Shown: positions 55,542 to 64,000 of the stretch, one piece after another
Numbering within the stretch: the stretch's first letter is position 1
How the letters are laid out: each line of letters starts with the position of its first letter
Source of the DNA: Bacillaceae bacterium OF18-1A
GTDB lineage: Bacteria; Bacillota; Bacilli; Bacillales; Bacillaceae_G
NCBI GenBank assembly: GCA_027694045.1
Contig: JAQEWB010000002.1
Location: 806,001 to 870,000, forward strand
Length of the DNA: 64,000 nucleotides
Reading direction: 5' to 3'
Made by a program: the position numbers and the translations under genes
Notes under the pieces: model-generated
What the model was told of the DNA's origin: nothing
The model's input: the letters and a program-made list of their open reading frames with translations, nothing else
Databases searched by the model: none

Positions 55542-56831
55542 TTATGCTTTTAACTTTGACATTGCAATTTCAGCCGCTGTAATCGTCGCTTCAATATCTG
55601 CATCACTATGTGCTGTCGATAAGAATAGACCTTCAAATTGAGATGGTGGTAAGAATACACCTTGTTCTACCATTTCACGATAGTAAGCCGCAAAGAATTC
55701 TAAATTTGAAGATTTTGCTGCATCGTAATTAATAACTGGCTCATCTGTAAAGAAAATACCAATCATAGAACCAGCACGGTTAATGTAATGAGGAATGCCA
55801 TGTTTTTCAGCCGCCTTACGTAGGCCAGCTTCTAACATTTCCGCTTTACGCTCAAATTCCACATATGATTCAGGCGTTAATTGTACTAACGTTTCATATC
55901 CCGCTGCCATCGCAAGTGGGTTACCTGATAAAGTACCTGCTTGATAAATCGGTCCACTCGGTGCAACTTGGCGCATAATCTCTGCTTTACCACCGTATGC
56001 TCCTACTGGTAAACCACCACCGATTACTTTACCTAAACAAGTTAAATCAGGTGTTACGCCGTAGTAGCCTTGTCCACAATTGTAAGCAACACGGAATCCT
56101 GTCATTACTTCATCAAAAATAAGTAAGGAACCGTTTTGCTCTGTTACTTCACGAAGTCCTTCTAAAAATCCTGGCTGCGGAGGAACAACGCCCATATTTC
56201 CTGCTACCGGTTCTACAATTACACAAGCGATATCATCACCGAATTGTTCAAAAGCATATTTTACACTTTCTAAATCGTTATAAGCTACTGTAATTGTATT
56301 TTTTGCTACTCCTTCTGGTACGCCAGGGCTATCTGGTAAACCTAGAGTCGCCACGCCAGAACCAGCTTTAATTAATAATGAATCACCATGTCCATGGTAA
56401 CAACCGATGAATTTCAAAATCTTGTTACGACCTGTATAACCACGAGCTAGACGCAGTGCACTCATTGTTGCTTCTGTTCCAGAGTTAACCATACGAACAA
56501 TCTCAATCGATGGTACACGCTCAATAACAAGTTTCGCTAACTTATTTTCAATTTCTGTTGGAGCACCGAAGCTCGTACCTTTTTCAGCAACAGATTTTAA
56601 CGCTTCTACAACTCGATCATTTGCATGACCGTGAATTAACGGTCCCCACGATAGTACGTAGTCAATGTATTCATTTCCATCGATATCATACACTTTAGAG
56701 CCTTTCCCGTGCTCCATAAACAACGGATTCATACCAACTGATTTAAATGCACGAACAGGGCTGTTTACACCGCCAGGCATTAAATCTTGTGCCTCTTCAA
56801 ACGCCGCAATCGACTTATCAAACTTTTTCAT
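55542..56831 (-). CDS. hemL: Glutamate-1-semialdehyde 2,1-aminomutase
   Basis: HemL (GSA-AM) moves the amino group of glutamate-1-semialdehyde to form 5-aminolevulinate, using PLP. The 429-residue class III aminotransferase shows [31 protein letters not shown] (about residues 117-134), [13 protein letters not shown] and the PLP lysine in [17 protein letters not shown] (about 268). Its ATG overlaps the hemB stop (TAATG). It is the last gene of hemAXCDBL. Confidence 0.97.
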   Translation of the reverse strand: MKKFDKSIAAFEEAQDLMPGGVNSPVRAFKSVGMNPLFMEHGKGSKVYDIDGNEYIDYVLSWGPLIHGHANDRVVEALKSVAEKGTSFGAPTEIENKLAKLVIERVPSIEIVRMVNSGTEATMSALRLARGYTGRNKILKFIGCYHGHGDSLLIKAGSGVATLGLPDSPGVPEGVAKNTITVAYNDLESVKYAFEQFGDDIACVIVEPVAGNMGVVPPQPGFLEGLREVTEQNGSLLIFDEVMTGFRVAYNCGQGYYGVTPDLTCLGKVIGGGLPVGAYGGKAEIMRQVAPSGPIYQAGTLSGNPLAMAAGYETLVQLTPESYVEFERKAEMLEAGLRKAAEKHGIPHYINRAGSMIGIFFTDEPVINYDAAKSSNLEFFAAYYREMVEQGVFLPPSQFEGLFLSTAHSDADIEATITAAEIAMSKLKA

Positions 56832-57820
56832 TACTTAGCGCCTCCTTCTTGTAACCATCTTGCTGCATCTTTTGCATGATACGTAATAATTAAGTCTGCT
56901 CCCGCACGCTTCATGCTAATTAATTTCTCAAGCACAACTTCTTTTTCATTAATCCAACCGTTTTGCGCTGCCGCTTTAATCATCGAATATTCACCACTTA
57001 CGTTATAAGCAACGATTGGTAAATTAAAATTATTTTTCACATCACGAACGATATCTAAGTAAGAAAGGGCTGGTTTTACAATTAAGAAGTCTGCTCCTTC
57101 CATTACATCTGATTCAGCTTCACGGAATGCTTCCATGCGGTTTGCTGGATCCATTTGATATGTTTTACGGTCACCGAACTGTGGTGCACCGTGCGCAGCA
57201 TCACGGAACGGTCCATAAAATGCTGATGAATATTTCACAGCGTACGACATAACTGGTACGTGTTCAAAACCATTTTCATCTAGTGCATGGCGAATTGCTG
57301 TTACGAAGCCATCCATCATATTTGACGGTGCAATAATATCCGCTCCTGCTTGCGCTTGACTCACAGCTGTTTTCGCAAGCACTGCTAGAGACTCATCGTT
57401 TAAAATAATACCATCTTCAATTACACCGCAATGACCGTGGCTTGTGAATTGACATAAACATGTATCCGCAACTACTACTAGCTCAGGGAAATCACCTTTA
57501 ATTTGCTTAATTGCACGCTGTACAATTCCATGATCACAATATGCTGATGATCCAACTTCATCCTTCTCAGCAGGTAAACCAAATACAATAACAGAACGAA
57601 TACCTAAATCAACAACCTCTTGCATTTCAGCTTGCAATAAATCTAAAGACATTTGATATACGCCTGGCATAGAAGGAACTTCATTACGAACATTTTCACC
57701 TTCTAATACAAAAATAGGGTAAATAAAATCTTCCGTATGTAAAAACGTTTCACGCACAAGCGCACGCATATTACCGCTTTGTCTTAAGCGACGATGACGA
57801 TTAAATTGTAAAGAGTTCAT
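56831..57820 (-). CDS. hemB: Delta-aminolevulinic acid dehydratase
   Basis: HemB joins two 5-aminolevulinate molecules into porphobilinogen. The 329-residue protein has the zinc-type metal site with cysteines in [17 protein letters not shown] (about residues 117-133) and the two Schiff-base lysines in [17 protein letters not shown] (about 197) and [14 protein letters not shown] (about 250). Lengths and motifs are typical. It is translated together with hemL and is separated from hemD by the dispersed repeat at 57848-57900. Confidence 0.97.
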   Translation of the reverse strand: MNSLQFNRHRRLRQSGNMRALVRETFLHTEDFIYPIFVLEGENVRNEVPSMPGVYQMSLDLLQAEMQEVVDLGIRSVIVFGLPAEKDEVGSSAYCDHGIVQRAIKQIKGDFPELVVVADTCLCQFTSHGHCGVIEDGIILNDESLAVLAKTAVSQAQAGADIIAPSNMMDGFVTAIRHALDENGFEHVPVMSYAVKYSSAFYGPFRDAAHGAPQFGDRKTYQMDPANRMEAFREAESDVMEGADFLIVKPALSYLDIVRDVKNNFNLPIVAYNVSGEYSMIKAAAQNGWINEKEVVLEKLISMKRAGADLIITYHAKDAARWLQEGGAK

Positions 57821-57847
57821 AGATTTCTATCCCCATTCTTTTATTTT

Positions 57848-57900
57848 ATCCCGCTATTTGCGGGCAGTAAGACCCCACTAATTAAAGTTTCACTTTATAG
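57848..57900. repeat. Dispersed repeat, copy B
   Basis: ATCCCGCTATTTGCGGG hairpin, then CAGTAAGACCCCACTAATTAAAGTTTCACTTTATAG. Both ends match the copy at 9085-9150. The last codons and stop of hemD (57890-57900) fall inside it, so the element has been captured as the gene end. Confidence 0.75.
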
Positions 57901-58642
57901 ATTCACAAATGCATTGTAATAATGCTCCTACAGTGTACTCTTTCGGCATAATAATATGCGGAAAATAAAGGCTCGCCTCTTTTTCCGTAATAGGACCTAT
58001 ACAAGCAATTGTACATTTTTTTGTCCATTCTCTCCAGTTTGTGCCCTCAAGTAAACGAACAAAACTAGTAACAGTTGAAGGGCTCGTAAATGTAATAATG
58101 TCTACTTTCCCCGCTTCTAACGCTGTAATAAGTTCTTCCTTTTTCTCTATGTTTGCTTTCGTACCATATACGATTAGCTCATCTAGAGAAACACCAATCT
58201 TCCGAAGTGCAACCGGAATTATATCTCTTGCTAAATTCCCCTTAGGAAATAAGATGCATTCGTTTCCAGTTAGTTTCTTTCCAAACTCTTCTGCAAATAC
58301 TTCTGCCACAAATGAAGTTGGAACAAAGTCCACTTCATAGCCTCGCTTTTCTAACTCTAACTTTGTTTTCACGCCTACTGCAGCAATTTTCATCGTTACA
58401 GGTAGCCTCTTTCTCAAACAATCTAGAAAAAAAGCTACGCCATTTTTGCTCGTAAAAATAACCCAGTCATACGAATGCAGCTGCTCTGCTATATGTTGAA
58501 TTTGTCTACAAGACATACCTTCCATGCGCAAGAGCGGAATTTCCAATGGAATTCCGCTCTTTTCTCTTACCGCTACACTCATTTGTTTTGCTTGATGCTG
58601 GGCACGTGTAATCAATACCGTTTTGCCAGCGAGAGCGTTCAT
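57890..58642 (-). CDS. hemD: Uroporphyrinogen-III synthase
   Basis: HemD closes and inverts hydroxymethylbilane to uroporphyrinogen III. The 250-residue protein has the two-domain HemD pattern: GKTVLITRAQHQAKQM at the N-terminus, DWVIFTSKNGVAFFLDCL (about residues 59-76), and DIITFTSPSTVTSFVRLL plus CIGPITEKEA in the second half. The family varies greatly in sequence, so position between hemC and hemB adds weight. The final residues and stop lie in a dispersed repeat. Confidence 0.94.
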   Translation of the reverse strand: MNALAGKTVLITRAQHQAKQMSVAVREKSGIPLEIPLLRMEGMSCRQIQHIAEQLHSYDWVIFTSKNGVAFFLDCLRKRLPVTMKIAAVGVKTKLELEKRGYEVDFVPTSFVAEVFAEEFGKKLTGNECILFPKGNLARDIIPVALRKIGVSLDELIVYGTKANIEKKEELITALEAGKVDIITFTSPSTVTSFVRLLEGTNWREWTKKCTIACIGPITEKEASLYFPHIIMPKEYTVGALLQCICESIK

Positions 58643-58644
58643 AT

Positions 58645-59574
58645 TTATTGTTGCTCCTTATTTGCAGCAAGAATAAGTTCTCTTGCACCTTGTTTAATTA
58701 GAAGGTCAGCTGCCTCAAGTCCTACTTCCTTTGGATCAGTGCCTACTACTGTTTCTTTTAATAAAACCGAACCGTCCATAGAACCGACAAGAGCTGTTAA
58801 TTCTATTGCATCGCTTTCTGTAAGAGTTGCATATCCAGCGATTGGAACTTGGCATCCACCTTCAAGTTTATAAAGAAATACCCGCTCTGCTGTCACTGTT
58901 CTTTCAGTTACAACATCATTCATATGCGATAACAATTGCAGTAAATCCTTATCGTCTTCACGACATTCAATCGCTAAGGCACCTTGTCCTACAGCTGGTA
59001 CACATAACGTCTCATCTAAATGTTCTGTAATGACTTCATCATCCCAGCCCATTCTTTGTAATCCAGCTGTCGCTAAAATAATTGCATCGTAATCTTCTTC
59101 TTTTAATTTACGTAAACGTGTATCGATATTTCCGCGAATCCACTTCACTTGCAGATCTGGTCTCGCAGCGAGTAGCTGTGCACTACGTCTCAAACTACTC
59201 GTTCCTAAAATGGCCCCTTCCGCTAATTCTTTAAACGATTCTCCGCCTTTAGAAATAAAGGCATCACGAGGGTCAACACGCTTTGGTGTACAACCAATCG
59301 TTAATCCTTCTGGAAGTACAGCCGGCATATCTTTCATACTATGTACAGCCATATCAATTTCTTTCGTAAGCAATGCATGTTCAATTTCTTTCACAAACAA
59401 ACCTTTTCCGCCTACTTTTGAAAGAGTAACATCTAAAATAACATCGCCTTTTGTGACAATTTCTTTCACTTCAAATTCATACGGTAAACCTAACGCTTTT
59501 AACTGATCAATAAACCAATTTGTTTGTGTTAATGCGAGTTTACTCTTTCGTGACCCTACAATAATTTTGCGCAT
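58645..59574 (-). CDS. hemC: Porphobilinogen deaminase (hydroxymethylbilane synthase)
   Basis: HemC polymerises four porphobilinogens into hydroxymethylbilane. The 309-residue protein has [33 protein letters not shown] (about residues 78-91), [19 protein letters not shown] and the dipyrromethane-cofactor cysteine in [13 protein letters not shown] (about 241). hemD begins three bases downstream, and hemX ends 15 bases... upstream-side of it is at 59590, consistent with one operon. Confidence 0.97.
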   Translation of the reverse strand: MRKIIVGSRKSKLALTQTNWFIDQLKALGLPYEFEVKEIVTKGDVILDVTLSKVGGKGLFVKEIEHALLTKEIDMAVHSMKDMPAVLPEGLTIGCTPKRVDPRDAFISKGGESFKELAEGAILGTSSLRRSAQLLAARPDLQVKWIRGNIDTRLRKLKEEDYDAIILATAGLQRMGWDDEVITEHLDETLCVPAVGQGALAIECREDDKDLLQLLSHMNDVVTERTVTAERVFLYKLEGGCQVPIAGYATLTESDAIELTALVGSMDGSVLLKETVVGTDPKEVGLEAADLLIKQGARELILAANKEQQ

Positions 59575-59589
59575 AATTCTCTCTCCTCA

Positions 59590-60423
59590 TTATAAATACC
59601 AAAAGTGGAAATTAGATAAACTGCTTAATAGAAAAATGTTAACTAGTATTACGAGAAATGCCCCGATATTCCACAGCACAATTTTCTTACCTTGCAACAC
59701 ATCTGCCGCTCGTAAATATAAGCCTGTGCAATATACAAATAGAACGACAAAAGACCCGATTACTTTCGTATCATACCAATGGAAATTATCCAATTTTGTA
59801 TATCCCCATATGCATCCTAATATAATTGCTAATAAGAAAAACGGAACTGAAAATAAATTTAATCCGTAAGACGTAGATTCAAGCTTCGGCAAATTGCCTA
59901 ATCTTCTTAATCTCGCATTCCACTTTTTCTTTTTTAATAGGCGATATTGCAGTAAATACATAATAGAAAAAATAAACGATACAGTAAACGTTGCATAAGA
60001 AATAATCGCCATACCGACATGCACGTATACAAGTTCTGAAACTAATTGCTCAGCAAGTACCGGCGACATTTTTCCAAGCGGTGTAAAAATAGAAAAAGCG
60101 CTTACGCCAAATGCGACAACATTTGTAAAAAAGACTAAAAAGTCAACGCGCATAAATCGATTAATAACTAACGACATCGTAATCAATAACCAAACATAAA
60201 AATAAATCCCTGATAATAAAGTTAAAATGGGATTCGTTTCTGAATCTGTAGCCCTAAGCAACATAAAAATAGACTGCAGAACCCATACAATCGAAAGTAA
60301 CCAAAAAGCTAATCGGTTCGCCTTTCGGTTACTTTGGAAATAATCTATAAAATATAAACTAATGCTACAAGCATATAAAATAATTGCAATATGATAAATA
60401 ATACTGTTATTTAAAAAGCTCAT
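59590..60423 (-). CDS. hemX: HemX, CcsA-like membrane protein of the heme operon
   Basis: HemX is an eight-helix membrane protein of the cytochrome c assembly (CcsA/CcmC) fold; in B. subtilis it lowers HemA protein level. The 277-residue product has eight hydrophobic segments and the conserved tract GMAIISYATFTVSFIFSIMYLLQYRLLKKK near residues 130-165 and a WGYTKLDNFHWYDTK segment (about 220). I chose the ATG at 60421-60423, eight bases after GGAAGG; it starts 17 bases after the hemA stop. Confidence 0.9.
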   Translation of the reverse strand: MSFLNNSIIYHIAIILYACSISLYFIDYFQSNRKANRLAFWLLSIVWVLQSIFMLLRATDSETNPILTLLSGIYFYVWLLITMSLVINRFMRVDFLVFFTNVVAFGVSAFSIFTPLGKMSPVLAEQLVSELVYVHVGMAIISYATFTVSFIFSIMYLLQYRLLKKKKWNARLRRLGNLPKLESTSYGLNLFSVPFFLLAIILGCIWGYTKLDNFHWYDTKVIGSFVVLFVYCTGLYLRAADVLQGKKIVLWNIGAFLVILVNIFLLSSLSNFHFWYL

Positions 60424-60440
60424 CCGATCATCCTTCCAAA

Positions 60441-61775
60441 TTATAAAGATGGAACGGATGGTGTCCACGCTCTTTTGTGTTCTACTTCTTCCGCATGTCT
60501 CTCTACGTCTTCCACTTCTAAATCGAAAATCTTCGCAAATAACGCTAATTTTTCTGTAGCTCCCTCTTCAGCAGCTAATTCTTTCGCCACTAAAATTGGA
60601 TCTTTTAACAACTGATTAATAATACTTTTCGTATGCTTACTAATTACCTTTTTCTCACGATCACTAAGGTTTGGTATTTTTCGCTCTAGGCTTACCATCG
60701 TTTCACTTTGAATGGCTAGTGCCTTATCACGAAGAGCTGATATTAATGGAACAACACCAAGTGTACTTAACCACGTTTTAAATAAAACCATTTCCTCTTC
60801 AATCATAAATTGAATTTTCTCTGCTTCTTTTAAACGCTCAGCGCGGTTTGCTTCCACTACGCCTTGTAAATCATCAATATCATATAAGAAAGAGCCTTCT
60901 AACTCATCAATCGCTGGATCAATATCACGCGGAACTGCAATATCAACCATAAATAAAGGACGACCAGAGCGCATTTTTTCTACCTTTGTCATCATCTCTT
61001 TCGTAATGACATACTCCGATGCACCAGTTGAACTAATTAAAATATCTGCTTCTAATAATGCACATTGCAATTCATTTAAAGATTTTGCATGTCCCATATA
61101 TTTCTCAGCCATTACTTCCGCTTTCGAAAGCGTTCTATTCATAACTGTTACTTTACGAGCACCGCTTCCATATAAATTTTGCAATGCAAGTTCACCCATT
61201 TTACCAGCACCCAAAATAAGCACATGACAATCTGTTAACTCACCGAATATTTTCTTTCCGAGCTCAACAGCAGCATAACTAACAGACATCGCACTTTCAC
61301 CAATTGTCGTTTCTGAGTGCGCACGTTTTGCCAATGTAACGACCTGCTTAAACAATTCATTAAAAATTGTTCCTGTTGCTTTTACTTGTTGCGCTTCTAA
61401 AAAGCTATCTTTTATTTGACCTAAAATCTGTGTTTCTCCAACTACCATAGAATCTAAACCGCATGTTACGCGGAATAAATGATCTATTGCACCATCTTGT
61501 TCAAAAATAGTTAAGTATGGTGCGACTTCTTCTATTTCAAGCTGAAACCAATCAGCTAAAAACTTCTTAATGTAATACCGTCCCGTGTGTAATTGATCAA
61601 CAACAGCATAAATCTCAGTGCGATTGCAAGTTGATACAATGACATTCTCTAACACGCTCTTTTGATTTTGCAGTGTAGTCATCGCTCGCTCTAGCTCTGC
61701 TGCCTGAAATGTGAGTTTCTCACGAAATTCTACAGGGGCTGTTCGATAATTTACACTAACAACAAGAATATGCAC
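60441..61775 (-). CDS. hemA: Glutamyl-tRNA reductase
   Basis: HemA reduces glutamyl-tRNA to glutamate-1-semialdehyde, the committed step of C5-pathway heme synthesis. The 444-residue protein has the catalytic cysteine in [12 protein letters not shown] (about residue 50), [22 protein letters not shown] (substrate domain), a Rossmann NADPH domain with [12 protein letters not shown] (about 186-197), and a C-terminal dimerisation helix. It is first in hemAXCDBL; a PerR box lies about 160-175 bases upstream of its ATG. Confidence 0.96.
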   Translation of the reverse strand: MHILVVSVNYRTAPVEFREKLTFQAAELERAMTTLQNQKSVLENVIVSTCNRTEIYAVVDQLHTGRYYIKKFLADWFQLEIEEVAPYLTIFEQDGAIDHLFRVTCGLDSMVVGETQILGQIKDSFLEAQQVKATGTIFNELFKQVVTLAKRAHSETTIGESAMSVSYAAVELGKKIFGELTDCHVLILGAGKMGELALQNLYGSGARKVTVMNRTLSKAEVMAEKYMGHAKSLNELQCALLEADILISSTGASEYVITKEMMTKVEKMRSGRPLFMVDIAVPRDIDPAIDELEGSFLYDIDDLQGVVEANRAERLKEAEKIQFMIEEEMVLFKTWLSTLGVVPLISALRDKALAIQSETMVSLERKIPNLSDREKKVISKHTKSIINQLLKDPILVAKELAAEEGATEKLALFAKIFDLEVEDVERHAEEVEHKRAWTPSVPSL

Positions 61776-61933
61776 GCAGCATGTCCCCCTTCACCCGTTT
61801 TATCACTTTATCTACTATCATAATACAACTTTCCTCTTATGAATCTGACAATCGTGTGAACAACTGATTATTTTTTATCTATTCTCCGCATGTAATAAAG
61901 GAGATTCCGCAAAACGAATAAAAACTCCCTACT

Positions 61934-61948
61934 TTATAATGATTATAA
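61934..61948. promoter_or_regulatory. PerR box upstream of hemA
   Basis: TTATAATGATTATAA matches the Bacillus PerR consensus TTATAATNATTATAA at every defined base. It lies between hemA and ohrR in a 408-base gap (61776-62183) otherwise free of genes. PerR represses hemAXCDBL in B. subtilis, so control of hemA is the likelier role. The TATAAT inside it may serve as a -10 box on the minus strand. Confidence 0.85.
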
Positions 61949-62105
61949 ATTAATAACTCTATTTGTACGTTACCAAAAAAAGTCCTCATAATCAAGTGAT
62001 GGAAACTATTCCATATTCATTATAACATCATCTTTTCTATCTTCTTTCATGATGAAGGAAAATATGTACGATTGTTCCAAAATATAGCTTCTCAATACAA
62101 TGCAT

Positions 62106-62168
62106 TTGACATTGTGTTTCTTTTTCGTTATATTGATTTTACAAAATTAAATTGTGCACAACTTAATT
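62106..62168 (+). promoter_or_regulatory. ohrR-ohrA promoter with OhrR operator
   Basis: TTGACA (62106-62111) and TATATT (62129-62134) with 17-base spacing form a strong promoter. Just downstream a 24-base inverted repeat (62145-62168; AATTAAATTGTG facing CACAACTTAATT, one mismatch) matches the AT-rich palindrome typical of OhrR operators in Bacillus. Confidence 0.8.
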
Positions 62169-62183
62169 AGAAAGGAGTTATCC

Positions 62184-62636
62184 ATGATAGAAGATTCTTT
62201 GCATCTAGATAACCAACTTTGTTTTTCTATTTACGCCTGTTCTAGAGAGGTTACACGTTTCTATAGACCGTATTTAAACGAAATGGGCATTACGTATCCT
62301 CAGTACATTACATTACTCGTACTATGGGAGCAAGATGGACTAACAGTAAAAGAAATTGGCGAACGTCTCTTTTTAGATTCCGGCACGTTAACACCTATGT
62401 TAAAGCGAATGGAATCATTAACACTTGTAAAACGTGTTCGTTCCAAAGAAGATGAACGAAAAGTTTGTATCGAGTTAACAGAACAAGGTAAAAATTTAAA
62501 AGAAAAAGCTTGTTCCTTACCGACAACAATGGCTACAAATTTAGGGATTACAGAACAAGAATACCACTCTTTACTAATCCAATTAAATAAACTAATTGAA
62601 ACAATGAAAACGATAAACGATAGAAAAGGGGAATAA
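62184..62636 (+). CDS. ohrR: Organic hydroperoxide sensor OhrR (MarR family)
   Basis: A 150-residue MarR-family repressor that responds to organic hydroperoxides by oxidation of a single reactive cysteine. The cysteine is in DNQLCFSIYACSREV (Cys-13), placed as Cys-15 in B. subtilis OhrR. The winged helix spans about residues 45-105 (LTVKEIGERLFLDSGTLTPMLKRME). I chose the ATG at 62184 because AAAGGAG lies seven bases upstream; an earlier in-frame ATG at 62154 lies in the operator. ohrA begins two bases after its stop, so the pair is an autoregulated unit. Confidence 0.92.
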   Translation: MIEDSLHLDNQLCFSIYACSREVTRFYRPYLNEMGITYPQYITLLVLWEQDGLTVKEIGERLFLDSGTLTPMLKRMESLTLVKRVRSKEDERKVCIELTEQGKNLKEKACSLPTTMATNLGITEQEYHSLLIQLNKLIETMKTINDRKGE

Positions 62637-62638
62637 AC

Positions 62639-63055
62639 ATGGATAAATTATATACTGCTTCAGTAACAGCTACAGGTGGAAGAAACGGGAAAGTAGTTTC
62701 AGACGATGGCATATTAAATCTTGATGTAAAAATGCCAAAAGCACTAGGTGGTGCAGGCGGAGAGGCAACAAATCCAGAACAACTATTTGCCGCTGGTTAT
62801 GCAGCTTGTTTCGATAGTGCATTACAACTTGTCATTCGTACAAAACGTGTGAAAGTAGAAAGTACAGAAGTAACTGCTCACGTTTCTATCGGAAAAGATA
62901 CAGATGGTGGTTTCGGCCTATCTGCTGTACTTGATGTACATGTCGCTGGCGTTTCACATAGCGAAGCACAAGAACTTGTAGAAGCTGCTCACGGTGTATG
63001 TCCTTACTCAAAAGCGACGAGAGGAAACATTGAGGTTACATTAAACGTACGCTAA
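62639..63055 (+). CDS. ohrA: Organic hydroperoxide resistance protein Ohr
   Basis: Ohr is a thiol peroxidase of the OsmC/Ohr family that reduces organic hydroperoxides. The 138-residue protein has the two catalytic cysteines in AAGYAACFDSALQLV (about residue 57) and AHGVCPYSKATRGN (about 121) and the ATNPEQLFAAGYAA helix. It is co-transcribed with ohrR, the usual sensor gene. GGAATAAACATG gives a moderate ribosome binding site. Confidence 0.95.
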   Translation: MDKLYTASVTATGGRNGKVVSDDGILNLDVKMPKALGGAGGEATNPEQLFAAGYAACFDSALQLVIRTKRVKVESTEVTAHVSIGKDTDGGFGLSAVLDVHVAGVSHSEAQELVEAAHGVCPYSKATRGNIEVTLNVR

Positions 63056-63068
63056 AAATGTAAGCAAA

Positions 63069-63104
63069 ACAAAAAACGCGCGACATTCGTCACGCGTTTT
63101 TTGT
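63069..63104. terminator. Bidirectional terminator between ohrA and engB
   Basis: ACAAAAAACGCG (63069-63080) pairs with CGCGTTTTTTGT (63093-63104), with an inner GAC/GTC pair. A- and T-runs flank both sides; the engB stop lies in the loop region. Confidence 0.85.
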
Positions 63105-63686
63105 TTTTGTCATTTTATGAATTGCCTTCCACGCTTCTTCTTTTCCAAGTCCTGTTTCAGAAGAGAATAGAACGATTTCATCGCCTATTTCAACAGCAAG
63201 CGTTTCTTTTACAACTTTTAAATGCTTTTGCCATTTCCCTTTCGGAATTTTATCGGCTTTTGTCGCAATAATAATTGTTGGGATTTCATAATGCTTTAAG
63301 AAATCATACATCATCACGTCATCGCTTGTTGGTTTGTGACGTAAATCAACTACTAATACAGCTGCGTCTAATTGCTCACGTGTCGTAAAGTACGTTTCAA
63401 TCATTTTGCCCCATGCCGCACGCTCTGATTTAGATACTTTCGCATATCCGTAACCTGGAACGTCAACAAAATGCATCATTTCATTGATTAAGAAAAAGTT
63501 TAGTGTTTGCGTTTTTCCTGGTTTAGAAGAAATACGTACTAACTTTTTACGATTTAAAATTTTATTAATAAAGGAAGACTTCCCTACATTCGAACGACCT
63601 GCTAATGCAATTTCTGGTAAATCACTGTCTGGATATTGTTCTGGTTTAACAGCACTAATTACAATATCTGCTTTTGTTACTTTCAT
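63090..63686 (-). CDS. engB: Ribosome biogenesis GTPase EngB (YsxC)
   Basis: EngB/YsxC is an essential GTPase of 50S subunit assembly. The 198-residue protein has the P-loop [12 protein letters not shown] (about residues 30-41), G2/G3 region [13 protein letters not shown] and [15 protein letters not shown] (about 72-86), and the [12 protein letters not shown]4 motif (about 143). Its ATG overlaps the lon stop (ATGA), so it is translated with lon as in B. subtilis. Confidence 0.96.
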   Translation of the reverse strand: MKVTKADIVISAVKPEQYPDSDLPEIALAGRSNVGKSSFINKILNRKKLVRISSKPGKTQTLNFFLINEMMHFVDVPGYGYAKVSKSERAAWGKMIETYFTTREQLDAAVLVVDLRHKPTSDDVMMYDFLKHYEIPTIIIATKADKIPKGKWQKHLKVVKETLAVEIGDEIVLFSSETGLGKEEAWKAIHKMTKTKNA

Positions 63687-64000
63687 TGTTTCACTCCTAC
63701 TAATGCGTGCTCCAATACTTCATCTAAATGAGATGCAAGCACAAACGTAAGGTTTTCTTTTACGCTCTCTGGAATATCATCTAAATCTTTCTCATTTTCC
63801 GCTGGTAAAATAATTTTCGTTAAACCTGCGCGGTGAGCACTTAATGTTTTTTCTTTCAAACCACCAATTGGTAACACACGACCACGAAGTGTAATTTCAC
63901 CTGTCATACCAACTTCTTTACTTACAGGAATACCTGTTAATGCAGAAATCAGTGCCGTTGCCATCGTAATACCTGCTGACGGTCCATCTTTTGGAACTGC
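63683..64000 (-). CDS. lonA: ATP-dependent protease Lon, C-terminal fragment cut by window edge
   Basis: The last 105 codons of Lon protease, an ATP-dependent serine protease of quality control. The frame is open to base 64000 and begins [21 protein letters not shown], containing the catalytic serine (GPSAG). The catalytic lysine follows in [17 protein letters not shown]. The end, [15 protein letters not shown], is typical of Bacillus LonA. The ATPase domain lies beyond the window. It is joined to engB by a four-base overlap. Confidence 0.95.
   Translation of the reverse strand, partial: AVPKDGPSAGITMATALISALTGIPVSKEVGMTGEITLRGRVLPIGGLKEKTLSAHRAGLTKIILPAENEKDLDDIPESVKENLTFVLASHLDEVLEHALVGVKQ

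Overview
The window is chromosomal DNA from a Bacillus cereus group organism (B. cereus/thuringiensis/anthracis type). The reasons are the low GC content, strong GGAGG-type ribosome binding sites, frequent TTG/GTG starts, and a gene order that follows the Bacillus subtilis recJ-secDF-spoVB-tgt-queA-ruvAB-bofC-safA-nadA-pheA-obg-spo0B-rplU-spoIVF-min-mre-radC-maf-spoIIB-folC-valS-spoVID-hem-engB-lon segment almost gene for gene. Both end genes are cut by the window: apt on the left and lon on the right. No rRNA or tRNA gene, CRISPR array, prophage or IS transposase was seen.

Layout. 1-16 kb: apt, recJ, a cation-efflux gene, secDF, comN, spoVB, yajC, tgt-queA, ruvAB, a Fur-box-controlled siderophore-binding lipoprotein, bofC and a probable small RNA. 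16-26 kb: the spore genes coxA-like and safA (two large in-frame tandem repeat arrays), then nadBCA divergent from nifS-nadR, a MOSC protein and pheA. 26-33 kb: an accessory block between pheA and obg, holding a Bce-like two-component system, one ABC ATPase and two tandem FtsX-type permeases. 33-43.4 kb: obg, spo0B, rpmA-prp-rplU behind an L21-leader-like region, an RNase E/G family gene absent from B. subtilis, spoIVFAB, minCD and mreBCD. 43.5-46.9 kb: radC, split by a 2,700-base group II intron that encodes a reverse transcriptase/maturase with an HNH domain. 46.9-55.5 kb: maf, spoIIB, folC, valS with a T-box leader, ysxE and spoVID. 55.5-61.8 kb: the heme operon hemAXCDBL with a PerR box upstream. 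62-64 kb: ohrR-ohrA with an OhrR-type operator, then engB and the 3' end of lon.

The genes form three working groups. The first is sporulation: Spo0B phosphorelay, SpoIIB engulfment, SpoIVFA/FB with BofC in pro-sigma-K control, SpoVB cortex, and SafA/SpoVID/YsxE/CoxA coat and cortex. The second is cell shape, division and translation (MreBCD, MinCD, L21/L27/Prp/Obg). The third is metal, redox and cofactor metabolism (NAD, heme, Fur, PerR and OhrR sites).

The least ordinary items are the intron whose precise removal restores a full radC frame, an unidentified minus-strand RNA unit upstream of bofC, a 16-bp inverted repeat flanking the recJ -10 box, the SafA repeat arrays, and a dispersed repeat that supplies the stop codons of hemD and ysxE. 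I did not find a clearly new multi-gene system.
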